From Pseudomonadota bacterium (GTDB lineage Bacteria > Desulfobacterota > Desulfobacteria > Desulfobacterales > Desulfobacteraceae): a stretch of 5,382 bases of DNA. The notes below the pieces were generated by a model. It was not told the origin of the DNA, made no database searches, and saw only the letters and a list, made by a program, of their open reading frames with translations. The first letter of the stretch is position 1. Each line of letters opens with the position of its first letter. The stretch spans positions 1-5,382 of the forward strand of contig JAHJDU010000526.1 in assembly GCA_018812385.1 (NCBI GenBank), read 5' to 3'. Made by a program: the position numbers and the translations under genes. This document shows positions 1 through 5,382 of the stretch, one piece after another.

Positions 1-1
1 A

Positions 2-460
2 TATATTCTGATTGGAGCACCTCATTCCTCAAACTGGGATTTTGTATTTTTCTTATTAATTGTTTTTAAATTCAAAATAACTGCTCACTGGATGGGCAAA
101 CATACCATGTTTAAATGGCCGTTTAAATGGCTGCTAAAAAGACTTGGCGGCATATCGGTTTACAGATCGGAACAAGGTAATATTGTGCAATATTTGACCG
201 ACGTTTTTGAAAAATCAAAAGAACTGATCATCGCCATAGCACCGTCCGGTACCAGAAAAAAAGTAGTGAAATGGAAAACAGGATTTTACCATATAGCCTG
301 TCAGGCAAAGGTTCCAATCGTCTTCGGTTTTATTGACTATAAACAGAAAATTACAGGAATCGGTCCGGTATTCCATACTTCCGGTGATATTAACGCAGAC
401 ATGAAATTAATAAGAGCATTTTATGCTGAATTTTCAGGCAAGCATCCCCATACAAATTAA
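2..460 (+). CDS. PlsC-like 1-acylglycerol-3-phosphate acyltransferase, partial (N-terminus off window)
   Basis: The frame is open from the left edge, so the start lies outside; 152 residues are visible. It reads YILIGAPHSSNWDF, giving the HX4D catalytic motif (His8, Asp13 of the visible part) of the PlsC/LPLAT acyltransferases, which transfer an acyl chain to the sn-2 position of a lysophosphatidate or similar lysolipid at the inner membrane. Next come GKHTMFKWP, the LGGISVYRS block (the usual GG-V-R motif) and IAPSGTRKK, which stands for the usual PEGTR phosphate-binding motif with Ser in place of Glu. KTGFYHIA and VPIVFGFIDY complete the conserved fold. The C-terminus looks natural, and about 40 residues are probably missing at the N-terminus. 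An internal ATG at 92 is not the start, because the catalytic motif lies upstream of it in frame. The gene converges on the hydrolase. The exact lysolipid substrate cannot be told from sequence; a lyso-ornithine lipid acyltransferase is possible. Confidence 0.88.
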   Translation, partial: YILIGAPHSSNWDFVFFLLIVFKFKITAHWMGKHTMFKWPFKWLLKRLGGISVYRSEQGNIVQYLTDVFEKSKELIIAIAPSGTRKKVVKWKTGFYHIACQAKVPIVFGFIDYKQKITGIGPVFHTSGDINADMKLIRAFYAEFSGKHPHTN

Positions 461-477
461 TCGCCTGGATATTATCC

Positions 478-493
478 ATTCCTGGGAATTTTT
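478..493 (+). terminator. weak terminator-like stem and T-run after the acyltransferase
   Basis: ATTC-CTGG-GAAT is followed directly by a T-run, 17 nt after the acyltransferase stop. The stem is only 4 bp (5 bp with a 2-nt loop), so it would be a poor intrinsic terminator. It is listed because no better candidate exists in the convergent gap between 461 and 566. Confidence 0.2.
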
Positions 494-538
494 GACATAA
501 CGTTCATACCATAAATGCCATTCTTTTTTATGACAGAT

Positions 539-574
539 AACCTGAAGGTCACACGTAACATGAAGGTCACACGT
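539..574. repeat. 18-bp tandem repeat, two copies (locus 1)
   Basis: Two head-to-tail units, AACCTGAAGGTCACACGT (539-556) and AACATGAAGGTCACACGT (557-574), differ at one base. The same family forms a five-copy array at 3658-3747 in the same orientation. Each unit with ACCTGAAGGT contains a small dyad (ACCT-GA-AGGT). There are no unique spacers, so it is not CRISPR. The second unit overlaps the end of the minus-strand hydrolase and supplies its last codon and its TGA stop (569-567). The function is unknown. Confidence 0.9.
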
Positions 575-1162
575 AATCGATAAGTATGGTTTTAAGCCTG
601 TCCAGACAACCGGAATAAAAATGATCACAAGCTTTAATAATTTCATACCGTGGATTAATCTGCCATCGATTGATATGTCCTTGAACCAGGTCTGCCGGAG
701 CGATCTCATCATTGGCCCCGGTTATAATCAGGCCAGTAGAAGGCATTTTCTTAATATCATCAAAACTCATAAATGCTGCTGGTGGCGACACCATGATATG
801 GTCTTCAATTTCACACCCCTTTGAAACCACCAAAGCATTCATTCTTGCACCAAAAGAATATCCGGCAAGACAGATCTTTTGATAACCATTTTCCATTAGC
901 CAGGACATGGCAGCCCTGATATCGTCCTGCTCCCCGTTTCCATTGTCAAACATGCCCGTGCTATTACAGGTCCCCCTGAAGTTGAATCTCATGGTTGTAA
1001 ATCCTTTTTCAAAAAAAGAATCTGCAATGGTCATTACCACGGGATTATCCATATTCCCGCCATAAAGCGGATGGGGATGACAGATAATAACAGCCTTTTG
1101 AGAACTATTTTCCCTTAAACTGCCCTCAAGTTTTTATTTCCACACTTAATTGTAATCTTCAT
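567..1162 (-). pseudogene. small alpha/beta hydrolase, frameshifted near the N-terminus
   Basis: An ATG at 1162-1160 follows the pyrG stop with no gap (TAAATG) and opens MKITIKCGNK. The frame then breaks at a 5-base T-run (1131-1135; A-run in the sense strand). The -1 frame continues KLEGSLRENSSQKAVIICHP, then HPLYGGN, then the long open frame starting MDNPVV. Adding one base to the run joins the parts into a normal 198-residue protein. The triad is visible in restored numbering: Ser103 in GYSFG, Asp152 in GANDEIAP and His181 in CDHFYSG; HPHPLYGGN (29-37) and NFRGT are also typical. The ATG at 1052 cannot be the true start, since it would remove the HPHP oxyanion region. The family is cytoplasmic serine hydrolases of mostly unknown substrate (dienelactone hydrolase-like). 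There is no clear ribosome-binding site, so translation probably couples to pyrG. The break could be a sequencing indel, a real mutation or slippage on the A-run. Confidence 0.82.
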
Positions 1163-2806
1163 TTATTTTTTAGCATTCTTTAATGATGCTTTGATAAACT
1201 CCCTGAACAATGGATGCGGGTTTTGAGGCTTGGATTTGAATTCCGGGTGGAATTGACATCCAAGATACCATGGATGATCTTTAAGCTCCACGATTTCAAC
1301 CAGTTCGTGATCAGGAGAAGTGCCGCTGATGATAAGTCCGGCCTCTTCGACCAGTCTGTCTTTATATTCATTGTTAAATTCAAAGCGGTGTCTGTGACGT
1401 TCTGAAATTTCTTCCTGTTTATAGGCTTTCATGGCAAAGGTGCCAGGAACAAGTTTACAAGGATAAGCGCCAAGACGCATGGTACCGCCTTTATCAGAAT
1501 CCTCATCCCGCTTTTCAATCTTTTGGGTCTGCTCGTCATACCATTCTTTCATAAGATAAATTACAGGATATGGCGTATAGGGATCAAACTCCTGGCCATG
1601 GGCCTCGTCAAGGTGAAGCACATTCCTGGCGATATCAATCACTGCCATGTGCATACCAAGACAAATTCCGAAATAAGGCACCTTATGCTCTCTTGCATAT
1701 TTTGCCGCAAGAATCTTTCCTTCAATCCCTCTTGAACCAAATCCACCAGGGACAAGAACCCCATCGCTTTTGGAAAGAATTTCTACAACATTATCTTCTG
1801 TCAGGGTTGTAGAATCGACATATTGGAGATTAACCCTGGCATCATTGGAAACCCCACCGTGGGAAAGCGCTTCATTCAGGCTTTTATAGCTTTCCGTCAA
1901 GTCAACATACTTGCCGACAATAGCGATATTCACTGAAAATCTTGGATTTTTAAGCCGTTCAACCACTTCTATCCATTCATCCAGCCTTGGCGCCCTGGCC
2001 CAGATGTTCAGCTTTTGTAATATCTTATCACCAAGCCCTTCTTTATTGTAAACCAGGGGAACTTCATAAATACAGTCCACATCTTTTGCCGTAAAGACAT
2101 CATCTGCGCCCACATTACAAAAAAGCGCAATTTTTTCTTTAATCTCCTGGGACAGGTAATGTTCAGTTCTGCAAAGAAGAATATCCGGCTGGATACCAAT
2201 ACTTCTAAGTTCTTTAACACTATGCTGTGTGGGTTTTGTTTTTACTTCACCGGCGGTTTTAATATAAGGGACAAGGGTCAGGTGGATATAGATAACATTG
2301 GATGCCCCGGCATCTGTCTTAAACTGCCGGATGGCTTCCAGAAAAGGCAGAGATTCAATATCACCAATGGTACCGCCGATCTCAACAATCACAACATCAG
2401 CGTCATCAGATACCAGGCGGATGCTCCGCTTGATTTCATCGGTAATATGAGGGATAACCTGTACTGTACCACCCAGATATTCGCCTTTGCGTTCTTTGGT
2501 AATCACCTGGTCATAAATTTTGCCCGTGGTGAAATTATTATTTTTACCCAGTTTGGCATGGGTGAATCTTTCATAATGGCCCAAATCAAGATCTGTTTCC
2601 GCCCCATCATCTGTTACAAACACTTCTCCATGCTGAAACGGATTCATTGTCCCGGGATCAACATTTATATAGGGATCTAGTTTTTGTATGGTAACCGACA
2701 GGCCCCGGCTTTCAAGAAGCATTCCTATGGAAGCGGATGCAAGCCCTTTGCCTAAAGATGACAATACGCCTCCGGTAACAAAAATATACTTGGTGTTTTT
2801 AGCCAT
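1163..2806 (-). CDS. pyrG: CTP synthase (glutamine-hydrolysing)
   Basis: A complete, intact 547-residue protein of normal family length. It makes CTP from UTP, ATP and glutamine, the last step of de novo pyrimidine nucleotide synthesis, in the cytoplasm as a tetramer. The N-terminal amidoligase domain (about 1-270) shows the GGVLSSLGKG ATP loop (12-21), QKLDPYINVDPGTMNPFQHGE (41-61) and metal-binding residues Asp74 (TDLDLGHYER) and Glu142 (VEIGGTIGD). The C-terminal class I glutamine amidotransferase domain (about 290-547) has the oxyanion motif VPGGFGSRG, nucleophile Cys382 in GICLGM, and His520/Glu522 in FHPEF. The residue after GICLGM is His rather than the usual Gln. The start is supported by the MAKNTKYIFVTGG N-terminus and a purine-rich ribosome-binding site just upstream. 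It lies 20 nt after the LolA-like gene and directly abuts the hydrolase start, so it is probably the middle gene of an operon. Confidence 0.98.
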   Translation of the reverse strand: MAKNTKYIFVTGGVLSSLGKGLASASIGMLLESRGLSVTIQKLDPYINVDPGTMNPFQHGEVFVTDDGAETDLDLGHYERFTHAKLGKNNNFTTGKIYDQVITKERKGEYLGGTVQVIPHITDEIKRSIRLVSDDADVVIVEIGGTIGDIESLPFLEAIRQFKTDAGASNVIYIHLTLVPYIKTAGEVKTKPTQHSVKELRSIGIQPDILLCRTEHYLSQEIKEKIALFCNVGADDVFTAKDVDCIYEVPLVYNKEGLGDKILQKLNIWARAPRLDEWIEVVERLKNPRFSVNIAIVGKYVDLTESYKSLNEALSHGGVSNDARVNLQYVDSTTLTEDNVVEILSKSDGVLVPGGFGSRGIEGKILAAKYAREHKVPYFGICLGMHMAVIDIARNVLHLDEAHGQEFDPYTPYPVIYLMKEWYDEQTQKIEKRDEDSDKGGTMRLGAYPCKLVPGTFAMKAYKQEEISERHRHRFEFNNEYKDRLVEEAGLIISGTSPDHELVEIVELKDHPWYLGCQFHPEFKSKPQNPHPLFREFIKASLKNAKK

Positions 2807-2809
2807 TCT

Positions 2810-2815
2810 CCCTCT
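2810..2815 (-). promoter_or_regulatory. ribosome-binding site of pyrG
   Basis: The sense strand reads GAGAGGGAGA immediately before ATG. The GAGGG core fits a Shine-Dalgarno sequence at short spacing. It lies in the 20-nt gap after the LolA-like gene's stop, which supports the pyrG start and separate initiation within an operon. Confidence 0.6.
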
Positions 2816-2826
2816 CTTGTTTAAAG

Positions 2827-3657
2827 TTATTCATATAGTTTTTTAAAATCTTCCAGACGCTTGCCAAGCTCATCAACCTGTTTGGAATTCTCATCCAGAG
2901 AACCAGGATCGTTTCTCGGGTATAATCGATCAATATGCTCAATATCAAATAAAGAGGCGGAAAATCCTGATTTTAAATCCAGGCTTTTCATATCAACCAT
3001 TGCAAACAATTGGTTGTCCAGAAAAATACTGACCTGCATCGGGTACCAGGTTTTGCTGAACCGCTGCCAGTTGTGATATAAAAATTCAACCACCATGCCA
3101 TTTTTTTCAACCACATATCTTATGGGAAAAACAGTATCCTTTTCTATCCAGAGGCCTGCAAAGGGTTTTCCTTTTGCAAGGGATCGACCTATGACATAGC
3201 AAATGGTATCATTATATCTTTTAAAGGTTACCTTGTCAGTATCAATCCCTGCCGCTCTAATCTGATTTAAAAGACTTTCATAATCACGATAAAAAAGGAT
3301 ATCAGTATACAGATCAACCAATGGTTTATCATGGGAAACAATAACCCCATCCTTAACTTTTACAAATCTGAAATCAGATTCAACACTGAAACTTGTTATG
3401 GTATCTGAAATGATTTCAGCTCTGAGTCGGTTGGGGTATACGTAAATCAGTTTTTCCTTTAATTCAACATAAGTTTTTTGTGTGTCCTGGTAATTAAAAA
3501 TCTTTTTGATCTGAAAGGCTTCAATACCAACAGGCTGTTTGATCTTTTCAACAACAAGGTGAAGAAGGTGAGGTGCCTGGGGGACAAAGGCCTCACCCAT
3601 ACCTGGCATCAGTATGAAAAACAGCATGAAAAAGATTGAAAAAAAGATTTTTTTCAT
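2827..3657 (-). CDS. secreted LolA-like periplasmic/outer-membrane protein of unknown function
   Basis: This is a 276-residue protein starting MKKIFFSIFFMLFFILMPGM with a classic signal peptide: Lys2-Lys3, a hydrophobic core at about 4-19, and a likely cut after GEA (23). There is no lipobox Cys. The mature part starts PQAPHLLHLVVEKI and goes on with paired beta-strand stretches (VELKEKLIYVYPNRLRAEI, LWIEKDTVFPIRYVV at 169-183, HNWQRFSKTWYPMQVSIF at 195-212, SLFDIEHIDRLYP). This pattern fits a LolA/LolB-like half-barrel and resembles deltaproteobacterial 'outer membrane lipoprotein-sorting' type proteins; the assignment is by recalled resemblance. The C-terminal 25 residues are charged and probably helical. 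An in-frame ATG 18 nt upstream (3675) adds MCDLQV, but those residues are encoded by a repeat unit, so the MKK start is chosen. The only Shine-Dalgarno-like bases are AGG, 2 nt from the ATG and inside the repeat. It probably leads the pyrG operon. Its partner or ligand is unknown. Confidence 0.75.
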   Translation of the reverse strand: MKKIFFSIFFMLFFILMPGMGEAFVPQAPHLLHLVVEKIKQPVGIEAFQIKKIFNYQDTQKTYVELKEKLIYVYPNRLRAEIISDTITSFSVESDFRFVKVKDGVIVSHDKPLVDLYTDILFYRDYESLLNQIRAAGIDTDKVTFKRYNDTICYVIGRSLAKGKPFAGLWIEKDTVFPIRYVVEKNGMVVEFLYHNWQRFSKTWYPMQVSIFLDNQLFAMVDMKSLDLKSGFSASLFDIEHIDRLYPRNDPGSLDENSKQVDELGKRLEDFKKLYE

Positions 3658-3747
3658 AACCTGAAGGTCACACATAACTAAAATGTCACACGTAACTTAA
3701 AGGTCACACATAACTTAAACGTCACACGTAACCTGAAGGTCATAAAT
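3658..3747. repeat. 18-bp tandem repeat array, five copies (locus 2)
   Basis: Five uninterrupted 18-bp units start at 3658, 3676, 3694, 3712 and 3730. Consensus is AACYTRAAGGTCACACRT. Units 1 and 3 end ACAT and units 2 and 4 end ACGT, hinting at a 36-bp higher-order unit; unit 5 has a degenerate end (CATAAAT). The array fills almost the entire 102-nt gap between the enolase stop and the LolA-like start, and its edge touches that start codon. In the sense of the flanking genes each unit reads ACGTGTGACCTTCAGGTT, and 18 bp keeps the reading frame. It is the same family and orientation as the copies at 539-574. Candidate roles are a protein-binding array, transcript structure or a mobile repeat; none is shown. 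Confidence 0.93.
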
Positions 3748-3759
3748 AAATTTAAAAAA

Positions 3760-5031
3760 TCAAACAAAAAGATTCTCCGGAAATGATGCACTGTCTCCCA
3801 GTATTTCTTCAATCCTGATGAGTTGATTATATTTAGCCACCCTGTCACTCCTGGACATGGATCCTGTTTTTATCTGTCCTGAATTTACACCCACGGCAAG
3901 ATCGGCAATAAAAGTGTCCTCTGTTTCTCCTGATCGATGAGAAACAATAGTTGTATAACCGGATTCTTTTGCCATTTGAATAGTATCCAGAGTTTATGTA
4001 ACCGTTCCAATCTGGTTTAATTTAATCAGGATTGAATTGGCAATTCCACGCTCAATACCTCGTTTAAAAATATCAGGATTTGTTACAAAAATATCATCTC
4101 CAACAATCTGTATGGAATTTCCAAGCCGTTCTGTCATGATCCCCCATGAATCCCAATCTCCTTCAGCAAGGCCATCTTCAATGGAATATAAGGGATATTT
4201 TTCAATCAATTTTTCATAATAATCAATCAACTCAATGGCTGAAAGCTCTTTGCCTTCTGACTGGAAAATATATTTGCCATCTTTATAGAATTCTGAAGCA
4301 GCTGCGTCAAGGGCTATACCGATATCCTTACCCGGCCTGTACCCGGCAGCTTCAATGGCATTGATAATATATTCCAACGCCTCTTCATTGGATTTAAGGT
4401 TTGGTGCAAACCCTCCTTCATCCCCGACTGCTGTACTTAATCCTTCTCCCTTTAGTATCTTTGCAAGATGATGAAAGGTCTCAGCTCCCATGCGGACCGC
4501 TTCTGTAATCGAAGATGCACCAAAGGGAAGAATCATGAATTCCTGAATATCCAGATTGTTTGCAGCATGAGCCCCGCCATTGATAATGTTCATCATGGGA
4601 ACCGGCATCACCCTGGCATTAATCCCGCCCAGATGCCTGAACAGAGGGATTTCACATGAATTGGCCGCAGCTCGTGCTGCTGCCATGGACACGCCTAAAA
4701 TGGCATTGGCACCAAGTCTTGATTTGTTTTCCGTGCCATCAATATCGATCATGGTTCTGTCAAGGCCTGCCTGATCCATGGCATCATATCCAATGATTTC
4801 AGGCGCAATCACTTCATTAACATTGGCAACAGCGTTTAAAACGCCTTTACCTAAAAAACGACTTTCAGAATTATCCCGAAGTTCAAGCGCTTCTCTTGTG
4901 CCTGTTGAGGCCCCGGATGGAACCGCTGCCCTGCCCGTTGCACCACAGGCCAGGGTAACATCCACTTCAACCGTTGGATTTCCTCTGGAATCAAGGATTT
5001 CCCTTGCTCTGACATCAATTAATTCAGTCAT
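3760..5031 (-). pseudogene. eno: enolase, interrupted by an in-frame TAA at codon 346
   Basis: Reading through one stop gives a normal 423-residue enolase, which interconverts 2-phosphoglycerate and phosphoenolpyruvate in glycolysis and gluconeogenesis. Conserved sites (E. coli equivalents by recalled alignment) are SGASTG 39-44, Glu164 (E168), Glu205 in GDEGGF (E209), Asp242 (D246), Glu285 in SIEDGLAEGDW (E290), Asp312 in GDDIFVTN (D317) and Lys337 in ILIKLNQIG (K342). At 3996-3994 the codon is TAA, where the family has Glu in T-E-T-L; GAA to TAA is one substitution. The same frame then continues TLDTIQMAKESGYTTIVSHR with SHRSGETED (His365, Arg366, Ser367) and GQIKTGS (Lys388 = K393). A product ending at residue 345 lacks these and should be inactive. 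There is no ribosome-binding site before the downstream ATG at 3975. It could be a sequencing error, a true pseudogene backed by a second eno, or readthrough. Confidence 0.93.
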
Positions 5032-5032
5032 G

Positions 5033-5050
5033 CCCCCCCCCTTTTTTCCT
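5033..5050 (-). promoter_or_regulatory. G-tract ribosome-binding region of eno
   Basis: In the sense strand the start codon is preceded by AGGAAAAAAGGGGGGGGGC: nine consecutive G (5041-5033) and one C, then ATG. The G-run occupies the Shine-Dalgarno position, and AGGA lies further upstream, too far away to serve alone. Such a homopolymer is prone to slippage, which would alter initiation spacing. Confidence 0.55.
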
Positions 5051-5070
5051 AAATATATTTTTTGCTTATG

Positions 5071-5090
5071 ACCTATAAAATTTTTATGGT
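5071..5090. promoter_or_regulatory. imperfect palindrome in the eno upstream region
   Basis: ACCTATAAAA followed by TTTTTATGGT is almost self-complementary, with one offset base. It lies about 40 nt before the eno start, downstream of the candidate eno promoter. It could be an operator or a transcript hairpin; the AT-richness of the region makes chance possible. Confidence 0.25.
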
Positions 5091-5103
5091 TTATTGATAC
5101 CTA

Positions 5104-5132
5104 CTAATAGCAATATCCATTCTGACATTCAA
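5104..5132 (-). promoter_or_regulatory. candidate sigma-70 promoter for eno
   Basis: On the minus strand TTGAAT (5132-5127), a 17-nt spacer and TATTAG (5109-5104) match the sigma-70 boxes at four of six bases each. The position, about 70-100 nt before the eno start, is plausible. It is weak and was found by eye. Confidence 0.35.
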
Positions 5133-5146
5133 GGCTATTCTTAACC

Positions 5147-5175
5147 TTGACAAATAAAAACTACTCTTATATTTA
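5147..5175 (+). promoter_or_regulatory. candidate sigma-70 promoter for adk
   Basis: A perfect TTGACA at 5147-5152 is followed by TATATT (5168-5173, 15-nt spacer, five of six) or TATTTA (5170-5175, 17-nt spacer, three of six). Transcription would start near 5181 and give a leader of about 65 nt before the adk start. Confidence 0.5.
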
Positions 5176-5181
5176 AAAAAG

Positions 5182-5215
5182 CAACTTCAAAAAAAGTTGT
5201 ACCAGTTATAGGTAC
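5182..5215 (+). promoter_or_regulatory. two tandem hairpins in the adk leader
   Basis: CAACTT (5182-5187), the loop CAAAAA and AAGTTG (5194-5199) form a 6-bp stem. GTACC (5199-5203), the loop AGTTATA and GGTAC (5211-5215) form a 5-bp stem that shares base 5199. Both lie between the candidate promoter and the adk ribosome-binding site. They could be a protein-binding dyad in DNA or leader structure in RNA. Confidence 0.4.
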
Positions 5216-5233
5216 TTAATTGATAAATAATAT

Positions 5234-5239
5234 AAGGAG
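5234..5239 (+). promoter_or_regulatory. ribosome-binding site of adk
   Basis: AAGGAG ends 6 nt before the ATG at 5246. This is a strong Shine-Dalgarno sequence at good spacing, and it fixes the adk start. Confidence 0.85.
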
Positions 5240-5245
5240 TCTTGA

Positions 5246-5382
5246 ATGAACATTCTATTTTTTGGACCAAACGGCAGTGGCAAAGGAACCCAGGGATCTA
5301 TCCTGAAAGATAAATATAATTTTGCTCACATTGAATCTGGTGCTATTTTCCGTGAAAACATCAAGGGCGGAACTGAGCTTGG
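5246..5382 (+). CDS. adk: adenylate kinase, partial (C-terminus off window)
   Basis: The frame runs off the right edge; 45 full codons are visible. The product starts MNILFFGPNGSGKGTQGSIL. GPNGSGKGTQ (residues 7-16) is the P-loop of adenylate kinases, which interconvert ATP + AMP and 2 ADP in the cytoplasm. It continues YNFAHIESGAIFRENIKGGTELG, the AMP-binding stretch, in which SGAIFRE stands where most Adk proteins have STGDMLR. The N-terminus resembles a group I recall from Desulfobacteraceae. The gene diverges from eno across a 214-nt intergenic region with its own promoter candidate and a strong ribosome-binding site. Whether the LID domain carries zinc-binding Cys cannot be seen here. 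Confidence 0.92.
   Translation, partial: MNILFFGPNGSGKGTQGSILKDKYNFAHIESGAIFRENIKGGTEL

Noticed and set aside
434..712. Minus-strand open frame that includes VTCDLHVTCDLQV
   Set aside because: It overlaps the hydrolase in another frame, and its middle is only the translated 18-bp repeat. No domain or ribosome-binding site is visible.
1130..1136. Classic programmed -1 frameshift heptamer in the hydrolase
   Set aside because: The sense sequence is T AAA AAC, not A AAA AAC, so P-site re-pairing fails. No clear downstream structure was seen.
2159..2680. Plus-strand open frame of 173 residues
   Set aside because: It is antisense to the intact, highly conserved pyrG, and its composition looks like a shadow.
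3658..3747. CRISPR array
   Set aside because: The units are directly adjacent with no unique spacers, and 18 bp is too short. It is a plain tandem repeat.
3736..3775. Promoter for the LolA-like operon in the T-rich stretch after eno
   Set aside because: Only vague AT-rich boxes were found; nothing stands above the background composition.
3760..3975. Separate small gene downstream of the eno stop
   Set aside because: It is the C-terminal 71 residues of enolase in the same frame, without its own ribosome-binding site.
3994..3996. Recoding of the eno stop as selenocysteine or pyrrolysine
   Set aside because: Those use TGA and TAG; the codon is TAA, and the family residue is Glu.
4778..5071. 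Plus-strand open frame of 97 residues opposite the eno start
   Set aside because: It is antisense to conserved enolase sequence and has no ribosome-binding site.

Overview
This AT-rich window most likely comes from a sulfate-reducing deltaproteobacterium of the Desulfobacteraceae type (Desulfobacter/Desulfobacula-like). That reading rests on the adenylate kinase N-terminus, the HPHPLYGGN-type hydrolase, the secreted LolA-like protein next to pyrG, and the short PlsC-type acyltransferase. It is inferred from recalled protein resemblance; no search was run.

Layout. (1) 2-460, plus strand: the C-terminal part of a PlsC-like acyltransferase, running in from the left edge. (2) 461-566: a short convergent gap with two copies of an 18-bp tandem repeat; the second copy runs into the end of the next gene. 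(3) 567-5031, minus strand, read right to left: enolase (eno), a block of five 18-bp repeats, a secreted LolA-like protein, CTP synthase (pyrG) and a small alpha/beta hydrolase. The last three are tightly packed (20 nt, then 0 nt between genes) and look like one operon. Enolase may feed into the same transcript through the repeat block. (4) 5032-5245: a divergent regulatory region with two tandem hairpins. (5) 5246-5382, plus strand: the N-terminus of adenylate kinase (adk).

The genes are mostly housekeeping: glycolysis/gluconeogenesis (eno), CTP supply (pyrG), adenylate balance (adk), phospholipid acylation (plsC-like), plus an envelope protein and a hydrolase of unknown substrate.

The unusual content is as follows. 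The eno frame carries an in-frame TAA where the family has a conserved Glu (codon 346), which removes essential active-site residues. The hydrolase is frameshifted at a short homopolymer near its N-terminus. A run of nine G lies in the eno ribosome-binding region. An 18-bp repeat, consensus AACCTGAAGGTCACACGT, forms arrays in two gene gaps; it abuts one start codon and supplies one stop codon. Two broken frames within 5 kb may reflect sequence error rather than biology. The repeat family is the best candidate for something undescribed.
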